DNA from: Shewanella amazonensis SB2B
GTDB lineage: Bacteria > Pseudomonadota > Gammaproteobacteria > Enterobacterales > Shewanellaceae
Direction: 5' to 3'
DNA length: 64,000 bases
NCBI RefSeq assembly: GCF_000015245.1
Contig: NC_008700.1
Location: forward strand, 1,556,001-1,620,000
Positions 15,247 to 23,902 of the stretch are shown here, piece by piece; the stretch's first letter is position 1, and each line of letters starts with the position of its first letter. Both the position numbers and the translations under genes were made by a program. Under the pieces are notes generated by a model. That model had not been told where the DNA came from and ran no database searches. It worked only from the letters and a program-made list of their open reading frames with translations.

Positions 15247-16952
15247 CTCGGCTTGTCTCCCGAATTGTCGGTGTCGATGGGTGTGTCGACGTTGATTGGC
15301 AGGCAAATTCTGACCCGGGTGAGCGTATCGGGTTCGCATTCAACCGTCACGCCGTACTGTTCTCCAAATTGATTTTGAATGCGTTTATGCACCAGATTCA
15401 TCCCCAGACCTTCATTGTTGGGAGTGGGGCGATACAACCCCGCGTTGTCGGCGACTTCCAACACCAGCATCTGCTCCTGCTGCCTGCCACTCACGTCAAT
15501 CACGCCCGGTGACAGCAATTGTGAGGTGCCGTGTTTTACAGCATTTTCGATAATGGGTTGCAGAGTAAAGGCGGGTAGCTTCTGGTGCATCAGTTCGGGG
15601 GGGATGGCGATATTCACGCTGAGGCGATCGATAAAACGGGCTTTTTCGATGCCAAGGTAGGCGTCGATATGCTCAAGTTCATCGGCCAGGGTAACCATTT
15701 CCGGGCTGCGTTTCAGATTAATGCGTAAAAACTGCGATAGCTTTTGCAGCAGTCCGCGAGCCATATCAGGGTCGCGGCGAATGATGGCGCCAATGGTATT
15801 AAGCGCATTGAACAGGAAATGGGGGTTTACCTGCGCCTGCAACAGCTTAAGCTCGGTTTGGGTGAGCAGGTTCTTTTGTTGCTCTACCCGACCATAGAGG
15901 ATTTGGTTGGACAGGAGTTTGGCAATACCTTCGCCAAGGGTGCGGTTGATGTTTAAAAATAATTTGTTCTTGGGCTCGTAGAGCTTAATGGTGCCTATGA
16001 CTTCAGTATCGCTGCGAAGGGGGATCACCAAACTTGAACCCAAACGGCATTGGGAGGAAATAGAACAGGCGTAGGGCACTTCCATCCCATCGGCAAACAT
16101 TACCTTGTTGTCTCGGATAGCTTCGAGTGTGATGGCCGAGGCAATGGGTGTTCCCGGTATATGGTGGTCGGCGCCAATACCAATAAAGGCGAGCAGTTTT
16201 TCCCTGTCAGTGATGGCCACGGCGCCAACATTGGTTTCTTCGATAACAATTCGGGCGACCTGGGCGCTGGTTTTTTCGTTAAATCCCTGAGACAAGAGCC
16301 CAACACTGCGTTCCGCAATCTTCAGCGCCTTGGTGGAAAAGGTGGAGGAGAGCTTATCAAACATCGCTTTTTGATCTTTGAGCATGCTCATAAAGAGGGC
16401 CGAGCCCATGGAGTTCACCAGCAGCATGGGAGGGGCAATTTGCCTCACCAGTGCCCAGGCTTCGTCATAGGGTTTGGCGACCAGCAGTATGATGAGCATT
16501 TGCATGACTTCGGCATAGAAGGTAACAAAGCCAGCCACCAGAGGGTGGAAAATCAGTTCGGTTTTTCCGGCTCGGCGAAGTGTCAGGCTGATAAGCCCGG
16601 CAGAAAGCCCCTCGAGCGTTGTCGAGAGTGCGCAGGCGACATCGGTAAAGCCCCCCATGCTATACCTGTGCAGGCCGCCGGTAAGGCCAACAAAAAAGCC
16701 GGTCACAGGTCCACCGAGCAGGCCACCGAGTACGGCTCCCATGGCCCTGGTATTGGCTATTGCGCCGTGGGTTTGCTCGCCAAAGTAGGTGGCCATAATG
16801 CAGAAGGCCGAAAAAATAACATAGATGATGACCTTGTGGGGCAATCTGGGGGCGTTTTCGGTGAGAACCTTAAACAGAGGTGTTTTACTGGCGAGGTAAA
16901 CAAACACCAAGTAGAGACACATTTGCTGGGTCAGCAGCAGGATAAGCGACAT
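15243..16952 (-). CDS. LytS-type sensor histidine kinase (BtsS/YpdA-like)
   Basis: A 569-residue membrane kinase. The N-terminal 5TM-LYT sensor (about 1-190) begins MSLILLLTQQMCLYLVFVY. It is followed by a GAF-like domain (about 215-350) and a His_kinase/HATPase module, with the phospho-His near residue 376 in QVNPHFLFNALN and the ATP-binding NAVKHG and GLGMNLVHKRI. The start at 16952 has AGGAG 6 bases upstream. The protein pairs with the LytTR regulator by a 4-base overlap. In E. coli the homologous BtsS senses pyruvate; that ligand here is inference. Confidence 0.92.
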   Translation of the reverse strand: MSLILLLTQQMCLYLVFVYLASKTPLFKVLTENAPRLPHKVIIYVIFSAFCIMATYFGEQTHGAIANTRAMGAVLGGLLGGPVTGFFVGLTGGLHRYSMGGFTDVACALSTTLEGLSAGLISLTLRRAGKTELIFHPLVAGFVTFYAEVMQMLIILLVAKPYDEAWALVRQIAPPMLLVNSMGSALFMSMLKDQKAMFDKLSSTFSTKALKIAERSVGLLSQGFNEKTSAQVARIVIEETNVGAVAITDREKLLAFIGIGADHHIPGTPIASAITLEAIRDNKVMFADGMEVPYACSISSQCRLGSSLVIPLRSDTEVIGTIKLYEPKNKLFLNINRTLGEGIAKLLSNQILYGRVEQQKNLLTQTELKLLQAQVNPHFLFNALNTIGAIIRRDPDMARGLLQKLSQFLRINLKRSPEMVTLADELEHIDAYLGIEKARFIDRLSVNIAIPPELMHQKLPAFTLQPIIENAVKHGTSQLLSPGVIDVSGRQQEQMLVLEVADNAGLYRPTPNNEGLGMNLVHKRIQNQFGEQYGVTVECEPDTLTRVRICLPINVDTPIDTDNSGDKPR

Positions 16953-17080
16953 GAAGACTCCTGTGAGGCCTGTATTACCTGAACTTTGCGCTGGCGCAGA
17001 GAAACGCTGAGCAGGCTGGGTTATAAGATGCCAATGATTTGCCTTAAATCCCACATGTACCTGAAACAGCGGAGCTCCCA

Positions 17081-17323
17081 ATGACCCAATCTGTTCACGG
17101 CCATCAAGTGATGGCTTTGATGTTAGCCCACGGTAAACCTCTGACTCAAGATGCACTTGTGTCCTTGATTGCGCAAACTTTTGGTGATTCGGCCAGGTTT
17201 CACACTTGCAGTGCGCAAGGGTTAACAGCCGGCGAGCTAATAAGGTTTTTGAAGCAAAAGGGGAAATTTATTGAAACAGAGCAGGGCCTGGTGACACTTC
17301 AAGCCCTGATTTGTGAGCACTAG
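17081..17323 (+). CDS. yecH: YecH-family putative metal-binding protein (DUF2492)
   Basis: An 80-residue protein with the family pattern SVHGHQVMALM at the N-terminus, then FGDSARFHTCSAQGLTA, whose His and Cys residues are thought to bind metal, and ELIRFLKQKGKFIE. It is soluble and of unknown function. It is transcribed divergently from the kinase gene. Its TAG stop overlaps the stop of the convergent RHH gene (shared CTAG at 17320-17323), leaving no room for a terminator between them. Confidence 0.9.
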   Translation: MTQSVHGHQVMALMLAHGKPLTQDALVSLIAQTFGDSARFHTCSAQGLTAGELIRFLKQKGKFIETEQGLVTLQALICEH

Positions 17324-17667
17324 TTGTCTTCTTCGCCACGACGAAGAATGTGATCCTGTTCACCTGCACTTTTTTCGTGGAATTCTTTGATGAGGATACG
17401 AAGCAGCTTGGATTTGGCGATGCCTGATTGTTTTGCCAACTCATCGAGTTGCTTAATCGACTTGGTGGTCAGGCTAAAGGTGGCGTGACGGTAGACCTTG
17501 GTGGTCGATTTATCCAGTCCCAATTTTACACGTGCAGCCAGATGCTCCTCATCGAGCAAAGTAGGCCGTCCGTGAGCATAATTGTTGGCATCATCGATGA
17601 AATCTTCCACCGATATTTTACCGCGGTCCTGTTTGGGCTTTTTACGCTTTAAGTCAGTTAAGCTCAT
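17320..17667 (-). CDS. Ribbon-helix-helix protein partnered with ParA
   Basis: A 115-residue protein with a charged, Lys-rich N-terminus and a C-terminal ribbon-helix-helix-like segment: strand VYRHATFSL, then helices SIKQLDELAKQSG and AKSKLLRILIKEF. Start MSLTDLKRKK (17667) lies inside the 3' end of parA (14-base overlap), so the pair is translationally coupled. It is probably the centromere- or DNA-binding partner of the ParA ATPase, in the way plasmid ParA/RHH pairs work. A longer frame to 17784 lies inside parA and is not used. Confidence 0.85.
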   Translation of the reverse strand: MSLTDLKRKKPKQDRGKISVEDFIDDANNYAHGRPTLLDEEHLAARVKLGLDKSTTKVYRHATFSLTTKSIKQLDELAKQSGIAKSKLLRILIKEFHEKSAGEQDHILRRGEEDN

Positions 17668-18322
17668 AGGAATTTTCTGGTGGTATGGCCAAGAGTTCAT
17701 CGGCAATGGCACGAATTTCTTCGGCGGCTTTGCCGTCGGGCTCGATTTCGATGACCGAGGATCCTTTTTCCTCACTGTCATCATAGATGTTGCGGCTGAA
17801 GGTGACAGAGTCCAGCACTCTCAAACCAAAGGATGTAACAACTTCCTTTGCTTCAATGATGCGTTTGGCCTGAGTGGGCAAAGCAGGGCACTGAGTCAGC
17901 ACGACAGTTGCGACCATCTTGGGGTTAACCATCTTACAGGTACTGAGCATGTCTTCCATGTGCGGCAGTGTTTTGAGGTCACGCCGTTTTGGCCTCAGTG
18001 GCACAACAACGTAAGTTGCCACCGACATGGCGGCACGCATGGCGAGGTTATCCTGACCACCACAGTCCACAATCACATAGTCGAAACGTTCATTCAGGCT
18101 CAAGAGATCGTTACGGATTTTACCGTATAACTGGATGCAATTGATTTGCGGCAGGCTGGGATCGTTGTTTCGGGCCTGGATCCAATCAGAGGTTGTTCGC
18201 TGGGGGTCACAGTCCACCATGAGCACGTTGGCATTGAATTTTTGGGTGATATGCACTGCAATATTCTGCGCCAGGCAACTCTTGCCACTACCGCCTTTTT
18301 CACCACCAACCAGCAAAATCAT
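17654..18322 (-). CDS. ParA-family ATPase (orphan chromosomal copy)
   Basis: A 222-residue Walker-type ATPase with the deviant Walker A GGEKGGSGKS (signature Lys9, Lys14), Walker A' DCDPQRT and Walker B-like YVIVDCGGQD. It lacks the N-terminal HTH of plasmid-type ParA, so it resembles MipZ/small ParA proteins. ATG 18322 has GGAG at a 9-base distance. It is followed by the overlapping RHH gene. No rep gene, phage or oriC context is present, so a role in positioning some cellular cargo is as plausible as DNA partition. Confidence 0.9.
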   Translation of the reverse strand: MILLVGGEKGGSGKSCLAQNIAVHITQKFNANVLMVDCDPQRTTSDWIQARNNDPSLPQINCIQLYGKIRNDLLSLNERFDYVIVDCGGQDNLAMRAAMSVATYVVVPLRPKRRDLKTLPHMEDMLSTCKMVNPKMVATVVLTQCPALPTQAKRIIEAKEVVTSFGLRVLDSVTFSRNIYDDSEEKGSSVIEIEPDGKAAEEIRAIADELLAIPPENSYELN

Positions 18323-18397
18323 AATGGACGCTCCGTAAAAGCCAATCTTTTCACATCAGTATAGAACAGTGTGTCGGAAACGATAGAAAAGCATCGC

Positions 18398-18700
18398 TTA
18401 AATCAATTGCATAGCAATATGATAACTCTGCGCTTTACTCTCTTTACAGCGGCAAACCTGCCCCTGAACAGTATTCTGTTTGTCTGTGCCTGGATTAAAG
18501 GTCACTTCGACCAGTTCTCCCAACGCGAAAGGCTGACGATATTCAAACAGTAAGCCACGCCTCGACAGGTCAATACAGACACCATCGTCATTTCGTTCAA
18601 TACCATCTTTATCAACCCAGCTGACCAGCACGCGTTCTGCTTCTAAATCTACCCTGAGTGATCTGCGTCTTTCTTCGTAATCTTTTGGATTGTCATCCAT
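18398..18700 (-). CDS. PilZ-domain protein
   Basis: A 100-residue single-domain PilZ protein. The c-di-GMP-binding arginine motif is seen as RRRSLRVDLE near residues 11-20, and the second motif as CIDLSRRGLLFEY. GAGGAG lies 9 bases before ATG 18700; the GTG at 18721 overlaps that ribosome site and is rejected. It is upstream of the parA gene on the same strand, 75 bases away. Its target is unknown; single PilZ proteins usually relay c-di-GMP to motility or surface functions. Confidence 0.88.
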   Translation of the reverse strand: MDDNPKDYEERRRSLRVDLEAERVLVSWVDKDGIERNDDGVCIDLSRRGLLFEYRQPFALGELVEVTFNPGTDKQNTVQGQVCRCKESKAQSYHIAMQLI

Positions 18701-18790
18701 CACGGCCTTCTCCTCTGGCACATTACAAGCGCTTAAAAATCAGCATAATTCCTTTTACTTAAGAATACCAATGCTCCATTAAGGTGAATG

Positions 18791-18817
18791 AAAAAAAGCC
18801 GGAAATTGACCGGCTTA
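18791..18817 (-). terminator. Intrinsic terminator after psiE
   Basis: On the minus strand, AAGCCGG / CCGGCTT with loop TCAATTT is followed by TTTTT. Confidence 0.85.
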
Positions 18818-18832
18818 AAGGCGGATACAGCG

Positions 18833-19237
18833 TCAGTTGTCGTATTCCTGATTTTTAGGATAGGGCATTTTCAATTGACCCCATCGGATGACTATCACGG
18901 TAGCCGCAAGCACCACGGTTGAGAGAGATATTGCCAAAATACGCCAGTCATCCATGCTCTTCATATCGAGGATGAGGTAACGCGCCAGCGCAACGATGGC
19001 AATGTAAAGCGGCATTCGTACCGGTAATTTACCCGACTCGGCATAATTGGCCACCATGGCCAGCACTTCCAAATAGATGAACAACAGCAGCAAGTCTGCC
19101 AGCTGTACTTTTCCCATGTTGAGGATGTGCGCGATCTCCTGGCCAATGGCCGCGACCGTGGCCACAGCAATGATTGCCAGCACCAGATTCTCGGTGAGCT
19201 TCAACAGCTTTGAGCCATATTTACGGTACAGATCCAT
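18833..19237 (-). CDS. psiE: Phosphate-starvation-inducible PsiE family membrane protein
   Basis: A 134-residue integral membrane protein with four hydrophobic helices and the PsiE-family features HILNMGKVQLADLLLLFIYLE and LARYLILDMK. ATG 19237 is preceded by GGGAGA; the in-frame extension to 19318 is not supported. Function is not established beyond phosphate and carbon-starvation induction in E. coli. It ends at a strong terminator and is probably transcribed alone or behind nnrS. Confidence 0.88.
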   Translation of the reverse strand: MDLYRKYGSKLLKLTENLVLAIIAVATVAAIGQEIAHILNMGKVQLADLLLLFIYLEVLAMVANYAESGKLPVRMPLYIAIVALARYLILDMKSMDDWRILAISLSTVVLAATVIVIRWGQLKMPYPKNQEYDN

Positions 19238-19336
19238 CTCTATCTCCCTAGCATTGTTTAGAAAGATAGTAACAGTCTTTTGCCAGCACGGTGCATGACA
19301 CACCGTGACTGGCTTCACAATTGAGAAAGGATGAGC

Positions 19337-20506
19337 CTAACCCGGACGGCCATCAGCTCTGGGGGAGGCCAGCATTGGGCCGTATTTGAGGATAAAAATA
19401 CCAAACGCCAGCCCCCATGTGACTGCAGAGGCGATAAGCAGCGGCAGATATGCAGCAGGAATTAGCCCGGCCATCACCCTGAGTACAACGGCAAGCAGTA
19501 CCAACACAAAACCGGCCACCATGGCTTTGGGGGGCTCAAGCATCCGGCCGGTATGGCCCAGAGAAACCCGTGCCATCATTGCCAGAATCATGCCACCCAT
19601 GCCCCCGGCGGCCAGCGCATGAAACCCTGCAGAAAAGGGCAGACCCATGGCAATGATCCCGAGCCCGACCGGAATGCACAGGTAGCTTAAATGCAAAGAC
19701 CAAAGCAGCGGGACACCCAGGGTGTGGCGCCAGCCCCAGCGATGCCAGCGAAGCAAAATAATGATGGCTGCTACAGCGGCGATTGGGCGTTGCAGTGCGG
19801 TCAGATCAAAAATCAGCGCCCCAATCAGCATCAACAGCGAGACAAAGGTTCCGGCATCGAGATACCAAAGATTCGTCTTGCGCTGATAGGCGCTGGCGCG
19901 TTCAGTGAAAAAGGGGATAACCCGGCCACCGAGGAGCGCCACTATCATGATTACCACCAACGCGGCTCCGTGCAGCGCCTTTTGGGCCTGTATCGCGTTG
20001 CCGTCGGTCAAAGCAAGGTAGGAGAGGGCGTTGAGGCTTGCCATCAACAGCAGCATGGGCACAAACACCAGATTACGCCATTGTTTTACCTTGGTGACAC
20101 TGTGGCCCAATGCAAGGGCAACAGCGGGTAAAAAAGTGAGGTCCATTACCATCACCAGCTCGAACGGAACTGAGGTGATGGGAAGTGTGAGCCTGGGGGC
20201 AAGCCACAGCAATACCAGGGCCAGCAGCTTATTGCCGCCAAGCCCGGGCACTCCGGTCCAATTCTGGACAGCTGTGAGTAAAAAGCCGGCGATGATGGCC
20301 GTTACAAAGCCAAAAAGCATCTCATGACCGTGCCACCAGTAAGCGCCTCCATGGGGTTGGAAGTTAATGGCGCCGGATAGTGCCAATACCCAAAGGACAA
20401 CGCCCAGGACGCTGAGGGCGGCGCCAAATAAAAAGAACGGACGAAAGCCCAGTCTGAGCAGTGGCGGGATGGATTCGGTCTTGCGGGGATCATGGATATT
20501 GAGCAT
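19337..20506 (-). CDS. nnrS: NnrS family heme/copper membrane protein
   Basis: A 389-residue protein with about 12 transmembrane helices and the family motifs WWHGHEMLFGF, GGRVIPFFTERA and HALAAGGMGGMILAMM. The conserved His residues are the supposed heme and copper ligands. NnrS proteins protect against nitric oxide stress. The promoter immediately upstream carries an NsrR-type operator between its -35 and -10 and an IscR-like site over the start region, consistent with NO-responsive expression. Confidence 0.93.
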   Translation of the reverse strand: MLNIHDPRKTESIPPLLRLGFRPFFLFGAALSVLGVVLWVLALSGAINFQPHGGAYWWHGHEMLFGFVTAIIAGFLLTAVQNWTGVPGLGGNKLLALVLLWLAPRLTLPITSVPFELVMVMDLTFLPAVALALGHSVTKVKQWRNLVFVPMLLLMASLNALSYLALTDGNAIQAQKALHGAALVVIMIVALLGGRVIPFFTERASAYQRKTNLWYLDAGTFVSLLMLIGALIFDLTALQRPIAAVAAIIILLRWHRWGWRHTLGVPLLWSLHLSYLCIPVGLGIIAMGLPFSAGFHALAAGGMGGMILAMMARVSLGHTGRMLEPPKAMVAGFVLVLLAVVLRVMAGLIPAAYLPLLIASAVTWGLAFGIFILKYGPMLASPRADGRPG

Positions 20507-20515
20507 GGCGCACCT

Positions 20516-20540
20516 AAACCTGAGTAAATTTGTTGGTTAT
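20516..20540 (-). promoter_or_regulatory. IscR type-1-like (Rrf2) site in nnrS promoter
   Basis: Read on the minus strand, the 25 bases from 20540 to 20516 (halves ATAACCAACAAA and TTTACTCAGGTTT) match the IscR type-1 consensus at about 19 of 25 positions. They closely resemble the second IscR site ahead of iscR in this same window. It abuts the -10 on the downstream side. Confidence 0.5.
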
Positions 20541-20568
20541 TATAAGGTGCTTAAAATATGCATGTAAA
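20539..20568 (-). promoter_or_regulatory. Sigma-70-type promoter of nnrS with NsrR-like operator (20544-20566)
   Basis: On the minus strand, -35 TTTACA (20568-20563) and -10 TATAAT (20544-20539) are separated by 18 bases. The 23-base NsrR-like dyad fills the spacer, with plus-strand arms AAGGTGC and GCATGTA around TTAAAATAT. It matches the NsrR consensus at 17 of 23 positions. Binding there would block RNA polymerase. Confidence 0.65.
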
Positions 20569-20588
20569 TTGATATGGTGCACAAAAAC

Positions 20589-20609
20589 AAAAACCGCCGT
20601 GAGGCGGTT
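20589..20609 (-). terminator. Intrinsic terminator after suhB
   Basis: On the minus strand, ACCGCC-TCA-CGGCGGT is followed by TTTTG, 25-45 bases beyond the suhB stop. Confidence 0.8.
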
Positions 20610-20635
20610 CTTGAATTAGGAATCTTTTCTGAATC

Positions 20636-21439
20636 TTAGCGCTTGAGGGCTTCGTTCAAAAGAGGACGCATGGTTTTCACCAGTGCGGTAGTCGCCTTGG
20701 GTGAGCCAGCCACTATGTTGCCGGACATCAGATAGTTGTGACCACCGGTAAAGTCAGTCACAGTACCACCGGCTTCACGCACAATCAGGTCACCGGCAGC
20801 GATGTCCCACGGCTTGAGACCAAGCTCGAAATAACCATCCATGCGACCGGCAGCGACATAGGCCAGATCCAGAGAGGCTGCTCCGGCGCGGCGAAGGTCA
20901 GCGCACTGGGCAAACACTTCGTTGAGCACGTTCATGTAGGTCTGGGTGTGTTGGCGTGACTTGAATGGGAAACCCGTGGCGATGATGGTGCCATTGAGGT
21001 CCTGAACGTTGCTCACGCGAACGCGGAAGTCGTTTACCTTGGCGCCCTGACCGCGGACGGCGCTGAACAGCTCGTCACGCACCGGGTCGTAGACTACGGC
21101 AACTTCAGTTTTACCTTTGTATTGCAGGGCGATGGAAACGGCGAAATGGGGGATACCACGCATAAAGTTGGTGGTGCCATCCAGAGGGTCAACGATCCAG
21201 ATATAATCTTTGTTCGTACCGCGGTTTTCACCCTGCTCTTCACCAACGATGGTGTGGTCGGGATAAGATTTGCGGATCTGGTAAACGATAGCTGCTTCGG
21301 CTTCCTTGTCTACGCTGGTAACAAAATCATTGATACCTTTGGTACTCACCTCGACGCGGTCGAGATCAGTATAAGCACGCATAATGGTTTGGCCGGCGGC
21401 GCGAGCGGCGCGCACAGCGATGGTCAGCATCGGATGCAT
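20636..21439 (-). CDS. suhB: Inositol-1-monophosphatase / Nus-associated SuhB
   Basis: A 267-residue protein, exactly the E. coli SuhB length. Metal- and substrate-binding motifs are intact: GEEQGENRG, WIVDPLDGTTNF and the C-terminal PWDIAAGDLIVREAGG. SuhB hydrolyses inositol phosphates and also joins the rRNA antitermination complex. Start MHPMLTIAVRAA (21439) has AGGGGA upstream; a longer frame to 21484 is not supported. It is divergent from trmJ, the same pairing found in other gammaproteobacteria. Confidence 0.96.
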   Translation of the reverse strand: MHPMLTIAVRAARAAGQTIMRAYTDLDRVEVSTKGINDFVTSVDKEAEAAIVYQIRKSYPDHTIVGEEQGENRGTNKDYIWIVDPLDGTTNFMRGIPHFAVSIALQYKGKTEVAVVYDPVRDELFSAVRGQGAKVNDFRVRVSNVQDLNGTIIATGFPFKSRQHTQTYMNVLNEVFAQCADLRRAGAASLDLAYVAAGRMDGYFELGLKPWDIAAGDLIVREAGGTVTDFTGGHNYLMSGNIVAGSPKATTALVKTMRPLLNEALKR

Positions 21440-21594
21440 TGCAATCCCCTGGATGTTAAAGAACGAAAAATGAGCGGCGCGCATTATACCGCATCTGCCG
21501 GGTATATCAATTACAGATTTTCATATAAGGATTTAACCGCCGCTGTGGTAGACTGCACCGCTCAGGATTTTTATCAATTAAATTAAGTCGTTTC

Positions 21595-22317
21595 ATGCTC
21601 AGTAATATCCGCGTCGTCTTGGTAGGCACTTCCCATCCCGGTAACATAGGCTCCGTCGCTCGGGCTATGAAAACCATGGGTTTATCAAATCTTTATCTGG
21701 CAGAACCTCGCTGTGAGCCCGATGGTCAATCGGTAGCCTTGGCCGCTGGAGCCTGCGATATTTTGAAAAATCTCACCCGGGTTGAGTCACTCCACGAAGC
21801 CATCAAGGACTGTGCCCTGGTCATTGGCACCTCGGCACGCAGCCGTACGCTGGACTGGCCTCTGCTTGATCCCCGTCAGGCGGGTGGCAAACTGGCAGCT
21901 GAAGCCGTCAGTGGCCCTGTGGCCATTGTGTTTGGCCGAGAGAATCATGGCCTCTATAACGAAGAACTTCAGGCCTGCAATTATCACGTCTTTATTCCAG
22001 CCAACCCCGAATACATGTCGCTTAATCTGGCGCAAGCGGTACAAATCATCTGTTATGAGACACGTATTGCCCATTTGGCGCTGGAAAATCAGGCGGCCGA
22101 AGTGACCGAATACCCCTTGATGGAAGAGAACGAGCGATTCTTTGAGCATCTCGAAAGAACCCTGACCGGAACCGGGTTTATTATTAAGAATCATCCGGGG
22201 CAGGTGATGACCAAGTTAAGACGGCTATTTACCCGCGCCCGGATAGAAAACCATGAGATGAACATTCTGCGTGGCATCCTGACTTCCATCGAAAAGGCCG
22301 TCGGCAGCAAGAAGTAA
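21595..22317 (+). CDS. trmJ: tRNA (cytidine/uridine-2'-O-)-methyltransferase TrmJ
   Basis: A 240-residue SPOUT methyltransferase that methylates the ribose of nucleotide 32 in the tRNA anticodon loop using SAM. The knot motifs are visible: LVGTSHPGNIGSVARAMKTM at the N-terminus, FGRENHGLYNEEL in the middle, and NPEYMSLNLAQAVQI. It lies 32 bases upstream of cysE in the trmJ-cysE-iscR order known from Shewanella and Vibrio. Confidence 0.96.
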   Translation: MLSNIRVVLVGTSHPGNIGSVARAMKTMGLSNLYLAEPRCEPDGQSVALAAGACDILKNLTRVESLHEAIKDCALVIGTSARSRTLDWPLLDPRQAGGKLAAEAVSGPVAIVFGRENHGLYNEELQACNYHVFIPANPEYMSLNLAQAVQIICYETRIAHLALENQAAEVTEYPLMEENERFFEHLERTLTGTGFIIKNHPGQVMTKLRRLFTRARIENHEMNILRGILTSIEKAVGSKK

Positions 22318-22349
22318 CCGAGCCCCGGGCTCAATGACAAGGAAACGAC

Positions 22350-23171
22350 ATGGGTGTGATATCCAGGCTGAAAGAAGACATTGCCTCCATTTACCACCGG
22401 GATCCGGCGGCGCGCAGCGCCATTGAAATCCTGCTGAATTATCCCGGCATGCATGCCATTTGGCTGCACAGGATAAGTCATAAACTGTGGAAGCGGGATT
22501 GGCGTTTTTTGGCCCGATGTTTGTCGACTTTCTCCCGCTGGCTGACCGGCGTGGAAATTCACCCGGGAGCCACCATTGGACGTCGTTTCTTTATCGACCA
22601 CGGTATGGGCATTGTGATTGGTGAAACCGCCGAGATTGGCGATGATTGCACCCTGTATCACGGCGTGACGCTGGGCGGCACCAGCTGGAATGCAGGTAAA
22701 CGTCACCCAACCCTTGAGAATAACGTGGTGGTGGGTGCCGGTGCCAAAATTCTCGGGCCTATCACCATGAAAGAGGGCAGCCGTGTTGGCTCCAACTCAG
22801 TGGTGGTAAAAGATGTGCCAGAACACACCACGGTAGTAGGGATCCCCGGCCGTGCTGTGGCGCAGCCATCGAGCCAGTCCAAAGAAACCACGGAACGTCG
22901 CAGCGCCATGGCCAAAAAGTATGGCTTCGACGCCTATGCGGTTTCGCCCGACAATCCGGACCCCGTCGCCAATGCCATCGGACAGATGCTCGACCACATG
23001 CATCTGATGGACTCTAAGGTGCAGGACCTTTGCCAGGAGCTGCAGCGCCTCGGCGGAAACGTGTGCACCGAGCGCCTGCCTGAGCTCGATGTTGGCGAGT
23101 TCAGTGAGGCCGAAGCCGCCGCCGCAGAGAAACGCCAGAACGCGCTGGATGAGTTTGATCCCAGTATCTGA
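22350..23171 (+). CDS. cysE: Serine O-acetyltransferase
   Basis: A 273-residue acetyltransferase of the left-handed beta-helix class that makes O-acetylserine, the cysteine precursor. The hexapeptide region runs about 65-170, with IHPGATIGRRFFIDHGMG containing the catalytic His, then IGETAEIGDD and HGVTLGGTSW. A C-terminal extension beyond the helix carries the usual feedback and CysK-binding tail. It is followed by a short hairpin and the isc operon, which consumes cysteine sulfur. Confidence 0.96.
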   Translation: MGVISRLKEDIASIYHRDPAARSAIEILLNYPGMHAIWLHRISHKLWKRDWRFLARCLSTFSRWLTGVEIHPGATIGRRFFIDHGMGIVIGETAEIGDDCTLYHGVTLGGTSWNAGKRHPTLENNVVVGAGAKILGPITMKEGSRVGSNSVVVKDVPEHTTVVGIPGRAVAQPSSQSKETTERRSAMAKKYGFDAYAVSPDNPDPVANAIGQMLDHMHLMDSKVQDLCQELQRLGGNVCTERLPELDVGEFSEAEAAAAEKRQNALDEFDPSI

Positions 23172-23227
23172 TCCCAAGACCGCAAAATTGGCCTTTTTAC
23201 ATTGATAAAAAGACTGAAAAAAGGTTA

Positions 23228-23254
23228 AATACCCCAGCTTTGTGCGGGGGTATT
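23228..23254 (+). terminator. Hairpin between cysE and iscR (possible terminator)
   Basis: Arms AATACCCC and GGGGTATT with an 11-base loop. There is no strong T-run, so termination would be weak. Confidence 0.45.
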
Positions 23255-23272
23255 CTGAGGCACACCAATCCA

Positions 23273-23330
23273 ATACTTGAGTAAATTAGTTGGTTTTATA
23301 GTTGACTAAATTACTCAGGTATGGTGAAAT
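23273..23330 (+). promoter_or_regulatory. iscR promoter with two tandem IscR type-1 sites
   Basis: Two adjacent 25-base IscR-like sites lie head to tail at 23273-23297 (begins ATACTTGAGTAAATTAG) and 23298-23322 (begins ATAGTTGACTAAATTAC, ends TCAGGTAT). The promoter overlaps the second: -35 TTGACT 23302-23307, -10 TGAAAT 23325-23330, spacing 17. Holo-IscR binding here would repress the operon. Confidence 0.85.
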
Positions 23331-23363
23331 TGCTCCCAGAATTACAGGGGAACCACGGTTGCT

Positions 23364-23825
23364 ATGAAACTGACATCAAAAGGCCGCTACGCCGTAACTG
23401 CTATGCTGGATGTGGCGATTCATTCCGCCCAAGGGCCTGTACCGCTGGCTGATATTTCCGAGCGCCAGGGGATTTCACTCTCTTACCTCGAGCAACTTTT
23501 TGCCAAGTTGCGCAAACATGGACTGGTCGCCAGTGTCCGCGGCCCGGGTGGCGGTTATCGCCTCGGGCTTGAAGCGGACGATATTTCTGTCGGCATGGTT
23601 GTCCATGCTGTTGACGAATCAGTGGATGCTACCCGCTGTCAGGGTGCTGGTAACTGTCAAAGTGGCAGTCGCTGCCTGACCCATTCTCTGTGGGGCGATC
23701 TCAGCAAACAAATTTCTGACTTTTTGAACGGTATCAGCCTCGCTGCACTTATGCAGAAACGGGATGTTCAGTACATCTCTGTGCAGCAGGATCAGATACA
23801 GAAAGGGCACAGGGCATCGGCTTAA
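23364..23825 (+). CDS. iscR: Fe-S cluster assembly transcriptional regulator IscR
   Basis: A 153-residue Rrf2-family regulator with an N-terminal winged helix (KLTSKGRYAVTAML; recognition region SLSYLEQLFAKLR). The [2Fe-2S] ligands are C92, C98 and C104, in the same spacing and positions as E. coli IscR. Holo-IscR represses the isc operon and the apo form controls type-2 sites. It is the first gene of the operon, behind two IscR sites. Confidence 0.97.
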   Translation: MKLTSKGRYAVTAMLDVAIHSAQGPVPLADISERQGISLSYLEQLFAKLRKHGLVASVRGPGGGYRLGLEADDISVGMVVHAVDESVDATRCQGAGNCQSGSRCLTHSLWGDLSKQISDFLNGISLAALMQKRDVQYISVQQDQIQKGHRASA

Positions 23826-23902
23826 GTCCTTGTGAATCCATAATAATTAAGCATGTACGTTGTAAGTAGCCTCGGTTGAGACTGCGAAGTACGGAGTGTG
23901 TG

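Noticed and set aside
16050..16982. Plus-strand open frame of 310 codons
   Set aside because: Antisense to the LytS-type kinase; composition is His/Gly/Gln-rich, as expected for a complementary shadow.
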